Shown here: positions 25,907 through 33,452 of the stretch, in pieces
Layout of the letters: each line of letters begins with the position of its first letter
Numbering within the stretch: position 1 is the stretch's first letter
Source of the DNA: Streptomyces sp. ERV7
Lineage (GTDB): Bacteria > Actinomycetota > Actinomycetes > Streptomycetales > Streptomycetaceae
Assembly: GCF_001653515.1 (NCBI RefSeq)
Contig: NZ_LYOY01000040.1
Coordinates: 248,001-312,000, forward strand
Length of the DNA: 64,000 bases
Direction: 5' to 3'
Notes under the pieces: generated by a model
Told to the model about the DNA's origin: nothing
The model's database searches: none
Seen by the model: the letters and a program-made list of their open reading frames with translations, nothing else
Made by a program: the position numbers and the translations under genes

Positions 25907-26473
25907 TCAGGGCAGGGGGGTGCGGTGCAGGGTGACGAGCAGGCGCCAGACCCGCGTCGCGATCTCTGCGGGAGTGGCCTCGATGAGGCCGTGCAGCCAG
26001 TCGGCCAGCACCGCGGCGAAGGTCCCGGCCACGGCCGAGGCGACCAGGTCCGGTTCCGGCGCACCGGCCAGGGCGCGTTCGGTGCGGCTGCGGGTGCGCA
26101 GGTCGTCGTGGAGGACCCGGCCGAGAGGACCGCTGCCGCCCGGGCGCAACAGTTCGCGGTACAGACCGGCGTGCGGGGTGAGCCCGTCGAAGAAGGCGAG
26201 CAGGGCGGGTGGCGGGGTGATGGGGTCGGGTGTTCCGCGCCATGCGTGCAGGGCGTCGACGGCCTCGCGGACGATGTCGGCGCAGGCGTCGACGGCCAGT
26301 GCCTCCAGGTCGGCGTAGTGCAGATAGAACGTGGCGCGGCCTACCTGCGCCCTGCGCACCAGCGAGGCGACACTGACCTCTGCCAGCGGGCGGCTGGAAC
26401 ACTCTTCCAGCAGCGCGCCTCGCAGCTTGGCGCGGGTCCGTGCCGCGCGGGGATCTTCCTGTACGGGGGTCAC
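25907..26473 (-). CDS. TetR family transcriptional repressor
   Basis: A 188-residue TetR protein. The N-terminal helix-turn-helix reads ARTRAKLRGALLEECSSRPL, then VSVASLVRRAQVGRATFYLH and YADLEAL. The C-terminal ligand-binding half is helical and variable. The GTG start at 26473 overlaps the stop of the DUF1304 gene by four bases (GTGA), so it is translationally coupled to that gene. The obvious binding site is the 59-bp palindrome upstream of DUF1304 (26845-26903), giving an autoregulated two-gene operon. The ligand is unknown. Confidence 0.9.
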   Translation of the reverse strand: MTPVQEDPRAARTRAKLRGALLEECSSRPLAEVSVASLVRRAQVGRATFYLHYADLEALAVDACADIVREAVDALHAWRGTPDPITPPPALLAFFDGLTPHAGLYRELLRPGGSGPLGRVLHDDLRTRSRTERALAGAPEPDLVASAVAGTFAAVLADWLHGLIEATPAEIATRVWRLLVTLHRTPLP

Positions 26474-26832
26474 CGTGCGAGGAGGACCGCGCCGAGCGCC
26501 AGTGCACCGGGCAGCGCCTGGGCGATCAGGATGCGCCGATTGGCGGTGAAGCCCCCGTACACGCCTGCGACGAGGACGCAGGTGAGGAAGAAGACCTGGA
26601 CGCGGAACCCGGTCGGGTCGCCGGCGATCAGACCCCAGAGCAGGCCGGCCGCCAGGAATCCGTTGTAGAGGCCCTGGTTGGCTGCGAGCGGGGCGGTGGC
26701 GCGGGCCATGGCCGCGTCGAAGCCGGAGAGCTCACGGCCCGGCTTCTTCTCCCACAGGAACATCTCCAGGACCAGGATGTAGGCGTGCAGTACGGCCACC
26801 AGTCCGACCAGCACGTTTGCGGTTGTCTCCAT
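26470..26832 (-). CDS. DUF1304 family small membrane protein
   Basis: A 120-residue integral membrane protein with four hydrophobic segments. It shows the family pattern: an N-terminal helix with LHAYILVLEMFLWEKKPGRE, NQGLYNGFLAAGLLWGLI in the middle, and a helical end with NRRILIAQALPGALALGAVL. The function of DUF1304 proteins is unknown; those paired with TetR or MarR repressors are suspected efflux or membrane-stress proteins. The ATG at 26832 follows GGAG at about ten bases; an upstream extension to 26892 runs into the operator and is rejected. It is the first gene of an operon with the TetR gene. Confidence 0.88.
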   Translation of the reverse strand: METTANVLVGLVAVLHAYILVLEMFLWEKKPGRELSGFDAAMARATAPLAANQGLYNGFLAAGLLWGLIAGDPTGFRVQVFFLTCVLVAGVYGGFTANRRILIAQALPGALALGAVLLAR

Positions 26833-26844
26833 GGTGTAGCCACT

Positions 26845-26903
26845 CCTCGCATTTCTTGGACACCTGTCCATAATACATGGACAGGTGTCCAAGAAATGCG
26901 AGG
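26845..26903. promoter_or_regulatory. 59-bp perfect palindromic operator of the DUF1304-TetR operon
   Basis: Two perfect 27-bp arms (26845-26871 and 26877-26903) surround the five-base centre AATAC. Each arm itself holds the dyad TGGACA-CC/GG-TGTCCA, so two TetR-type sites lie in tandem. On the minus strand the centre reads TATTAT, a good -10, so bound repressor would cover the promoter. The ATG of DUF1304 begins 13 bases downstream. Confidence 0.88.
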
Positions 26904-27059
26904 GGTTCCGTACGCGTGCCTGGGCTCCGAGCGCTTCCGCAGTGAGGGCCGGTGTGGCCGACGCTTCGGGGGACCTTCCCGGTGTCAGTGGGATGACCGC
27001 CTGACTGCGCGAGAGCGGCAGGGGTCGGCTTTCACTGGAGGGGCCGATAGGGTGCGCAG

Positions 27060-27878
27060 GTGAGTTCCAGGGGGTTCGAGCGCGCGACGGTCGACGGGGT
27101 CGAAACCGCGTACATCACGTCCGGCGAAGGCGAACCGCTGATTCTGCTGCACGGGGGCGAGAGCCACCGAGGTCAGTTCGACATCTTCAGACCCTTGCTC
27201 GGTGAGGGCATCCACGCGATCAGCTACGACCAGCGCGACACCGGCGACACCCGCAACGGGCCCCAGCCGTACGATCTGGCCCGTCTGGCCGAGGACTGCG
27301 CCGGCTTCGCCGAGGCACTGGGTCACGAGCGTGTGCACGTGCTCGGCGCCTCGTTCGGCGGGATGATCGCCATGCATCTGGCGCTCCGTCACCCGGGGCG
27401 GGTCGCCTCGCTCATCCTGTCGGGGACGACCCCGAGCATGGCCATGACCGAGAACCTCAGGGACCGCACCACCGGCCTCGGGCCAGGCGAGCAGACGCAG
27501 TTCCTGCTCGACCTGGTGCTCACCCCCGAGGGCCAGGCGGCCGACCCGGAACTGGTTGCCGACACGAGGCGCGCCCTGCGCAGCCGTCCCCAGGACGCCG
27601 GCGCGCGCCGCGCGGCGGCGGGGCAGAATCATGACTGCACAGGCCGTCTGGCGGAGATAGCTGTTCCCACGCTGGTGCTGCACGGGGCGGACGACCCCGT
27701 CATCCGGCCCACGGTCGCCGAGTTCATGGCGGCCCGGATTCCGGGTGCGCGCCTGGAGATCCTGCCGCGCACTCGGCATGGTGTGACCTTCGAGGCTCGC
27801 CGACACGCGGCAGCACTCGTGCGCGAGTTCGTCCTGGGCCATGCAAGGGGATCGATGCGCGGCACCGTCCAGGCCTGA
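27060..27878 (+). CDS. Alpha/beta-fold hydrolase
   Basis: A 272-residue alpha/beta hydrolase. It has the oxyanion-loop motif LILLHGGES, the nucleophile elbow GASFGG with Ser at about residue 98, an Asp in HGADDPVI, and a catalytic His in RTRHGVTFEA. Such enzymes cleave esters, epoxides, haloalkanes or C-C bonds; the substrate is not evident, and no cap-domain signature decides it. The start is GTG at 27060; there is no close ribosome-binding site, only GGAGGGG about 18 bases upstream, so translation initiation may be weak. Single gene. Confidence 0.82.
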   Translation: MSSRGFERATVDGVETAYITSGEGEPLILLHGGESHRGQFDIFRPLLGEGIHAISYDQRDTGDTRNGPQPYDLARLAEDCAGFAEALGHERVHVLGASFGGMIAMHLALRHPGRVASLILSGTTPSMAMTENLRDRTTGLGPGEQTQFLLDLVLTPEGQAADPELVADTRRALRSRPQDAGARRAAAGQNHDCTGRLAEIAVPTLVLHGADDPVIRPTVAEFMAARIPGARLEILPRTRHGVTFEARRHAAALVREFVLGHARGSMRGTVQA

Positions 27879-28344
27879 TGGGGGCGGGGCGCGTACAGGC
27901 CGTCTGCCATGGGCCGTCACGTCCGGCACGCCGGTAATCGGTCCTTCGCGGCGCATCGGCCGGTCTCCGAGCTGCCCTGCGGCGACCAGGGCAACCGCCG
28001 GACCGCCTGACTCGGCGACGCGGTTGTCGGTGGCCCGGGTGGCTGCCGAACAACACGGCGGTGTCCACCGGCGCACAGAGCCCGAGCAGGAGGATCAGCG
28101 CGATCAGCCAGGGCTCCTCGCCCCAGTCCCGGCGCAGTACGATCCGCGGCCCGGTTGTGCCCGCAGACCCCGGACGGTGCGGAGGGGGATTTCGGCGCCG
28201 CCCGCGCTCCTGGAGCAAGTCAGCCGCCGCTCCCACACGGACGGCTGTAGTGCTCCACCGTCGCGTGGGTGCCCGCGTCGGCGCAGTCGTCCGAGCCGGG
28301 GCCGCGCAAGCCGGCTGCCCTGCTCCGGAGAGTACGCGCTGCAC
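27879..28344. other. Intergenic stretch with a possible membrane-protein fragment
   Basis: About 470 bases without an intact gene. On the minus strand near 28050-28140 a short frame encodes EEPWLIALILLLGLCAPVDT, which looks like one transmembrane helix of a lost protein. No start or continuation supports it. Confidence 0.3.
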
Positions 28345-28382
28345 GCCCTGGCCGACGGGGTGTGAACCCCCTCGGCCAGGGC
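28345..28382 (-). terminator. Terminator of the chitinase gene
   Basis: A 16-bp stem with one C-C mismatch (28345-28360 with 28367-28382) and a TGTGAA loop starts 15 bases beyond the chitinase stop codon. Confidence 0.8.
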
Positions 28383-28397
28383 TCTTGTCGAGCGCTG

Positions 28398-29294
28398 TCA
28401 GCAGGACAGGTTGGAGCCGGTCGGGACGCCCAGGATCGAGGTGAAGCTCTGGTAGGCGTTGATCCGGCTCTGGACCTGGGCCGGGTTCTTGCCGTCGCAT
28501 TCCAGCGAGCCGTTGATGCTGCGGATCGTCTGACCGAAGCCCGCGCCGTTGACCATCGCATTGTGCGCGGTCATGGTGCCGGGGCCGTTCTGCGTGTTCC
28601 AGTACCAGAGGCCCGTCTTCCAGGCCACGGCGGCGTCCGTCTGCACCAGATTGGGGTTGTGAAGGAGGTCGATGCCGAGTGCGTCACCGGCCGCCTTGTA
28701 GTTGAAGTTCCAGCTGAGCTGGATCGGTCCGCGCCCGTAGTACGCGGCCTGGCCGGCCGGGCACCCGTAGGGCTGCGTGGTGTCGCAGTAGTGCGGGTAG
28801 TTGGCGGTGTTCTGCTCGACTATGTAGACCAGTCCGCCGGTCTCGTGGCTGACGTTGGCGAGGAAGGCCGCGGCCTCCTGCTTCTTGCCCGTGTCGCTGC
28901 CGGTGTTGGCGAAACCGGGGTAGGCGCTGAGCGCGGCGGTCAGGCCGGCATACGTGTAGAAGGAGTTCCGGTTCGGGAACATCTGGTTGAACTGGGCTTC
29001 GGAGACCACGAATCCGGCCGGGTTGGTCGGTGGGGTGGTGGAGCCGCCGCAGTCGCCCTGGTCGGCCCAGACGCCCGAGCCTCCGGTGCTGGGCGTCTCG
29101 CCCTGGGTCCACCACTTGGCGAACCAGTTGTGGCCGCTGTAGGAGGCGGTCATGCCTCCGGTGTAGACGGCGGAGGCCGCGTAGGGGGCGGCGCAGCTCG
29201 CGGCGTGGGCGGGCGAGGCGAGCGGGACGAGGGTGGTGAGGCCGGCGATGGAGGCCGCCGAGGCCAGCATCGCGATGATCCGGCGCTTGGGCAT
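28398..29294 (-). CDS. Secreted family 19 chitinase with chitin-binding domain
   Basis: A 298-residue exported endochitinase. The signal peptide ends near residue 31 (SPAHAAS). A family 5/12 carbohydrate-binding module follows (about 35-80: YTGGMTASYSGHNWFAKWWT, then QGETPSTGGSGVWADQG). A TTPPTNP linker leads to the GH19 catalytic domain (about 94-298). Catalytic Glu151 is in NVSHETGGL and Glu160 in VEQN; YYGRGPIQLSWNFNYK is the family signature. It hydrolyses chitin outside the cell with inversion. The ATG at 29294 follows AAGGAG at six bases. Two dre-like sites at 29348-29377 imply DasR repression relieved by GlcNAc metabolites. Confidence 0.95.
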   Translation of the reverse strand: MPKRRIIAMLASAASIAGLTTLVPLASPAHAASCAAPYAASAVYTGGMTASYSGHNWFAKWWTQGETPSTGGSGVWADQGDCGGSTTPPTNPAGFVVSEAQFNQMFPNRNSFYTYAGLTAALSAYPGFANTGSDTGKKQEAAAFLANVSHETGGLVYIVEQNTANYPHYCDTTQPYGCPAGQAAYYGRGPIQLSWNFNYKAAGDALGIDLLHNPNLVQTDAAVAWKTGLWYWNTQNGPGTMTAHNAMVNGAGFGQTIRSINGSLECDGKNPAQVQSRINAYQSFTSILGVPTGSNLSC

Positions 29295-29347
29295 GTGCCA
29301 CTCCTTGTGGGGGGGATGAAGTGGAGGCACCAGGCACTCAAGCGGAC

Positions 29348-29377
29348 TGGTCCAGACCTGTCAATAGGTCTGGACCA
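29348..29377 (-). promoter_or_regulatory. Paired DasR-responsive (dre-like) elements at the chitinase promoter
   Basis: TGGTCCAGACCT (29348-29359) and AGGTCTGGACCA (29366-29377) are exact reverse complements separated by six bases. Each differs little from the Streptomyces chitinase/dre consensus ACTGGTCTAGACCAGT. They lie 54-83 bases upstream of the chitinase ATG, where promoter elements would be expected. Confidence 0.85.
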
Positions 29378-29565
29378 CAGGGAAAGTGACGGTCATTCAC
29401 AACCGCGCGGTGCCGCCCCGGAGGCGGAGGCCATCGCGCCTGCGATCTGCCGACCGGCCGACCACCACACCTCCCGTAACGCCTTGGGCAGCAGGTGCTG
29501 CCGCCCCGCGTCGGACAGGAGCCGCCCAGCTGCGTATCCCCTCCGCGTGGACGTGCTGTGGATTC

Positions 29566-30285
29566 TCACGGCCGGGGTGAGAGTGCGGTCAGCGCGGTGG
29601 GACGTACCGCGTCGGCGGCAGCCGAGCCGAGCAGCAGTTCGCCCAAGCTGTGGGGCCCAGCCCGTTCACCGGTGGGGGAGGCGGCTGCGATCCGGTCCAG
29701 CCGGAAGCCCCGGCCGGCCCGGCGCGCGCGGCACCAGGCGATGAGATACCAGCGGCCGTCGGCCGTGAGGAGCCCGGCCGGTTCGACGACGCGGTCACTG
29801 CCGTGTCCCGCCGCGTCGGTGTAGGACAGCCGCAGCACCATCGTGTGGGCGACTGCCTGCTCCACCGCTGTACGTATCCGGGAGTCGCCGCGCGCGGGCA
29901 GGGTGACGATCCGTGCGGTGAGTTCCTGCGCCGCCGCGACGGCGGGGCCGCTCATCGAGGCAGCTATCTTCTGCGCGGCGGTGCGGGCCGCTTCGGAGTA
30001 CGGGGTGGAAGGGCCGGCCGCGGCCAGCGCGGCGGTGAGCGCCGAGGCCTCCTCTGCGGTGAACCGGATCGGGGGCAGTGTCATCGCGGGGTCGATCGAC
30101 CAGCCGCCGCCCCGCCCGGATAGGGCGCGCACCGGGACGCCGGTCTCCATGAGGGTTTGGAGATCACGCTGTACCGTGCGTGGGCTGACCTCGAACCGCG
30201 TGGCCAGCACCGCGACCGTGACCGGCCGCGGTGCCGCCGCGCGCAACTCCTCCACCAGCGCGTAGAGCCGCGCAGTTCGGTTCAT
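29566..30285 (-). CDS. WYL-domain transcriptional regulator, YafY type
   Basis: A 239-residue regulator. The N-terminal DeoR-like winged helix reads MNRTARLYALVEELRAAAPR, then LATRFEVSPRTVQRDLQTLM. The WYL domain in the C-terminal half includes RVVEPAGLLTADGRWYLIAW and GRGFRLDRIAAA. WYL regulators sense nucleic-acid or nucleotide-like ligands, or respond to DNA damage or phage; the target is unknown. The start ATG is at 30285, 16 bases after the stop of the esterase gene, so the two are one operon (esterase first). The short gap has no separate promoter. Confidence 0.9.
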   Translation of the reverse strand: MNRTARLYALVEELRAAAPRPVTVAVLATRFEVSPRTVQRDLQTLMETGVPVRALSGRGGGWSIDPAMTLPPIRFTAEEASALTAALAAAGPSTPYSEAARTAAQKIAASMSGPAVAAAQELTARIVTLPARGDSRIRTAVEQAVAHTMVLRLSYTDAAGHGSDRVVEPAGLLTADGRWYLIAWCRARRAGRGFRLDRIAAASPTGERAGPHSLGELLLGSAAADAVRPTALTALSPRP

Positions 30286-30301
30286 GCCGCTGACGCTACC
30301 G

Positions 30302-31234
30302 TCACGCGCCGGCCAAGAAGTCCTGCTGGCGCCGCAGTTCCCGTTCGGTGACGGTCAGCGGGAACAGGGTGAACCCGTGCATCGCGCCGGCGACGACACC
30401 GAGCTCCACGGGCGCACCCGCTGCCTGCCACCGTTGCGCCAGGAACAGCGAGTCGTCCAGCAGCGGATCCTCGGTCCCCACGACGATCCGGGCGGGCGGC
30501 AGCCCGGCCAGGTCGGCGAACAGGGGCGACACCGCGGGATCGCGGCGCCGCTCCGGCCCCATCCCGGGCGTGAACAGCTCATAGCCGCCCCGGAGGGTGT
30601 CGGTGTCGCTCAGCAGCTGCCGGGAGCCGAAGGACCGCTGGCTCGGCGTCATCGACAGGTCGTACACACCGAAGAGCAGGTGGGCCGCCCGGAACGCTCC
30701 GGTGATGCCGTGCCGGTCGCGAAGGCGCAGCAGTGTGATGACGCTGAGGTGGGCACCGGCCGACTCGCCGCCGATCAGCAGCCGTTGGGTACCGAACTCG
30801 GCCGCAGCGTGATCGACCAGCCACCGGGCAGCTGTTTCGCAGTCGTCGGGGCCGGCGGGAAAGGGGTGTTCCGGCGCGAGGCGGTACTCCACACTGACCA
30901 CGGCCAACCGTGCCTGCGCGGCCAGGCGCCAGAGCCGCTCGTCCTGCCCGTCCGCCGACCCGAACACCCAGCCGCCTCCATGGATATGGAGGTATACACC
31001 GTCTACGTGGTCCGGCACGAAGACCCGTACCTTCACACCGCCCTCCAGGACGAGGTCCGTGCCGTGGGGCAGTCTTGTCGGCGGGGTGTCGCCGCCCAGC
31101 CGGTTGCGCCGCAGACGCGCCAACGCGCCGGCGTCGAGCGCCTGCCCGCGAGCCGGTCGGGTCGCGGCGGCAGCCTCGAACTGCTCGTTGAACGCCAGGG
31201 TTTCGGGGAGGCAGTCCTCATCGGTGATCGTCAT
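30302..31234 (-). CDS. Alpha/beta hydrolase, hormone-sensitive-lipase-like esterase
   Basis: A 310-residue esterase of the HSL (bacterial family IV) group. The oxyanion motif HGGGW is at about residues 85-89, the nucleophile elbow GESAG at 156-160 (Ser158), the Asp region is VGTEDPLLDDS and the catalytic His is in AMHGFTLF. It hydrolyses short-chain esters; the physiological substrate is unknown. No signal peptide, so cytoplasmic. The ATG at 31234 is chosen over an 11-residue longer frame because the conserved part starts there, but no ribosome-binding site is visible. First gene of an operon with the WYL regulator, which may control it. Confidence 0.88.
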   Translation of the reverse strand: MTITDEDCLPETLAFNEQFEAAAATRPARGQALDAGALARLRRNRLGGDTPPTRLPHGTDLVLEGGVKVRVFVPDHVDGVYLHIHGGGWVFGSADGQDERLWRLAAQARLAVVSVEYRLAPEHPFPAGPDDCETAARWLVDHAAAEFGTQRLLIGGESAGAHLSVITLLRLRDRHGITGAFRAAHLLFGVYDLSMTPSQRSFGSRQLLSDTDTLRGGYELFTPGMGPERRRDPAVSPLFADLAGLPPARIVVGTEDPLLDDSLFLAQRWQAAGAPVELGVVAGAMHGFTLFPLTVTERELRRQQDFLAGA

Positions 31235-31299
31235 GCTGTCGACGGTCGCAGCTCGCCGCGACAACACCCTGTCACCCTTAATCTGTGACCTGCGTCATG

Positions 31300-31786
31300 A
31301 TTCTGGTCCCGCGCCAACCTCGACGCGGACGACAAGCCCTCCCGGGAGCCTCATCTGCGCCGCGTCGCGGTGTCCGGGAACCGGGTGCCGACACACTTCC
31401 CGGCAAAGGCATGGGCCTCGCCGCCCCGCAGATCGGCATCGCACTCGCCGCCGCTTCCGTACGGCCTGCCGCGCCGGGGCGCCGCGCCGATCGTGCTCCT
31501 CAACCCCCGCATCACTGCCGCCTCCGACAAGACGGACGAGCAGCACGAGGGCTGCCTGTCCCTCTTCGATGTCTGCGGCCTGGTCCCCAGACTGCTGCGG
31601 ATCACGATGGAGACCACCGCGCTTGATGGCACCACACTCACTACGGTCTACGAGCGGGGACTGGCCCGGCTGATCCTGCACGAGGGACCACCTCGACGGG
31701 CATCTGTGCGCCGCCCGGATGCGGACTTGTGCATTTTCCCCAGGTCTGCTCTCCGTTCCTCAGTCCCTGCCTGTACACCGATGATC
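31300..31786 (+). pseudogene. Frameshifted peptide deformylase
   Basis: All three deformylase motifs are present but in different frames. Motif I GMGLAAPQIG is at about 31408-31440. A frame change near 31455-31480 follows, then PIVLLNPRITAASDKTDEQH and EGCLSLFDVCG (motif II), RLLRITMETTALDGTTLTTV and YERGLARLILHE. The next two bases expected in HEVDHLDG are missing at 31685, so DHLDGHL continues in another frame. The N-terminus before residue about 40 is also degraded. The enzyme removes formyl groups from nascent proteins with an Fe/Ni/Zn centre; here the metal site is destroyed. Functional copies must be elsewhere. Confidence 0.85.
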
Positions 31787-31938
31787 GATTGGCTTGTCTG
31801 CAGGGCCGTAGCCTTCCGGGCGCCGTGGAGCAGTGACGTCCAGCACCGCCGCGGAACATCGAGGAATACCCCCGGCTACGGTCGCCTACGTCCGCAATCC
31901 GTTCGTGTGGTGTCTGTGCGGTCGCGTACGGTCTGGGC

Positions 31939-32934
31939 ATGTCGAGGACCACGCCGGCCAGGCCGGTGTCCGTGGAGGCGGTGTTCCCGGAGTTGGCCGT
32001 TCATCGGGGCCGGACGACGCGTCTGCACCCGAGGCCGGGGCGGCCTGGCATGCGTGACAGCCACATCGGCGGGCCGATGCTGTGGCCGGGGGACGAACCG
32101 TGGCCGCTGTGCCGTGAACCGCACCGGCGCGAGGACGAGGGCTACGCGCCGGACGAGATCCGCACGTCCCGGGCAGCGGGCACCTGGCCGAAGAGCCGTC
32201 CCTGGCCCGACGCCGGAGCGCCGGGGCAGGACGGGTCGGTGCCGATGATGGGGCTCGCCCAGTTGTTCCGCCGGGACATTCCCGCCCTGGCATCCGGGCC
32301 TGACGGCGCGGACCTGGTGCAGATCTTCCGCTGTCCGTTCATCCACGGCCCGTACGGGGAGCGCCGCTACCTGCTGCGGTGGCGGCACTCCCGCGAGGCC
32401 GAGCGTGCGGAACGCTTCCTGGCCAAGGCACCCGAAGTGCCCCTGCTTCGGGGGGAGGACGAGCTGCCCGAGCCGTGCGTCCTGCACCCGGAAGAGGTGG
32501 ACACCTATCCCTGGGCGGAGGACGGCACCTTGCCCGCCTCGCTGATCGAACGCATCGATGCGTGGGACGACGCCCAGACGGCGGAGCGCGGCTGCGATGC
32601 CGCCAGCTACCAGGGCGACCTGTCGATCCCGCCCGGCTGGCGGGTAGGCGGCTACCCCAGCTGGGCGTCGACGGGACCGATGGCGATCGGCTGCGAGGCC
32701 TGCGCAACGCCGATGCGGCTGCTGCTGACCGCCGAGGGCTACGAGATGGACGCCGACTCGCACAGCTGGGCGCCGCTGGAGGACCGCGACCAGCTCCTGC
32801 AGGGCAAGGCCTCGATGCGCGGCGGCCCCGCCGTTGCCCAGCCCACTCGGCTCCGCTTCGGCCGTGATCGCGACCTCCACGTTTTCACCTGCCCCAGCAA
32901 TCCCGGACACCCGCCGCGCTGGGTGCTCGCCTAG
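31939..32934 (+). CDS. DUF1963-like (YwqG-type) protein
   Basis: A 331-residue cytosolic protein. The N-terminal segment HIGGPMLWPGDEPWPLC, the aromatic-rich LVQIFRCPF, the YPSWASTGPMAIGCEACATP block and the final VFTCPSNPGHPPRWVLA fit the DUF1963/YwqG family, whose function is unknown. The ATG at 31939 has no Shine-Dalgarno; TACGGT six bases upstream can serve as a -10 for a leaderless transcript. An uncharacterised paralogue group is common in Streptomyces. Single gene, immediately after the deformylase relic. Confidence 0.7.
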   Translation: MSRTTPARPVSVEAVFPELAVHRGRTTRLHPRPGRPGMRDSHIGGPMLWPGDEPWPLCREPHRREDEGYAPDEIRTSRAAGTWPKSRPWPDAGAPGQDGSVPMMGLAQLFRRDIPALASGPDGADLVQIFRCPFIHGPYGERRYLLRWRHSREAERAERFLAKAPEVPLLRGEDELPEPCVLHPEEVDTYPWAEDGTLPASLIERIDAWDDAQTAERGCDAASYQGDLSIPPGWRVGGYPSWASTGPMAIGCEACATPMRLLLTAEGYEMDADSHSWAPLEDRDQLLQGKASMRGGPAVAQPTRLRFGRDRDLHVFTCPSNPGHPPRWVLA

Positions 32935-33391
32935 TGTCGGGGTCCTGGAGGAAAGCGGCCTGGACGCGCAGCAGGTGGCTGTCGGGGTGGGTGTCCTGGT
33001 AGCGCTCGAGGAGTTGGGGTAGGCGCGGGCGGTGAACAGGGCGCTCGCTTGGGGGCTACGGTTCGCCAGCATCAAGCGCGTACTCGACATGGCCTCCTAC
33101 TGGGTTCACGTCCCCGGAATGGAGGACTGCAACCCTAACGATTCGTGTGTGATCTGCCCGTAGCCCATCAGCGTGCACATGGTTCTGCCCTGGCGATCGG
33201 CAGTGCCAGGTACCCGCGTTTCTGCGGTCGTCCACTCACCCACACCGGCGCCGTCAACCGGATGCCAGCGGGGCGTACGGGTGAACAGCCGCGTTCCTTC
33301 GGCCGGACGCAGAGGCCCAGCCGGAGGGGCGTACTACGCGTTCCGCACCTGACCGACGCCGCCCGGCAGCTGAACGGCTGCCCGAGCGAAA
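32935..33391. other. Intergenic stretch with a coding relic
   Basis: About 460 bases with no intact gene. On the minus strand near 32935-33040 a frame contains LLERYQDTHPDSHLLRVQAA then FLQDPD, preceded in a shifted frame by LFTARAYP. It has natural composition and looks like the broken end of an unknown gene. The rest shows nothing. Confidence 0.35.
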
Positions 33392-33423
33392 CGCTCGGCT
33401 GGGCGGCGAGCCCCAGCCGAGCG
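33392..33423 (-). terminator. Terminator of the M4 protease gene
   Basis: A perfect 12-bp stem (33392-33403 with 33412-33423) with an eight-base loop, 30 bases beyond the protease stop. Confidence 0.8.
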
Positions 33424-33452
33424 CCTTGCCAAGTCCTGGCAGCGGCCTGTGA

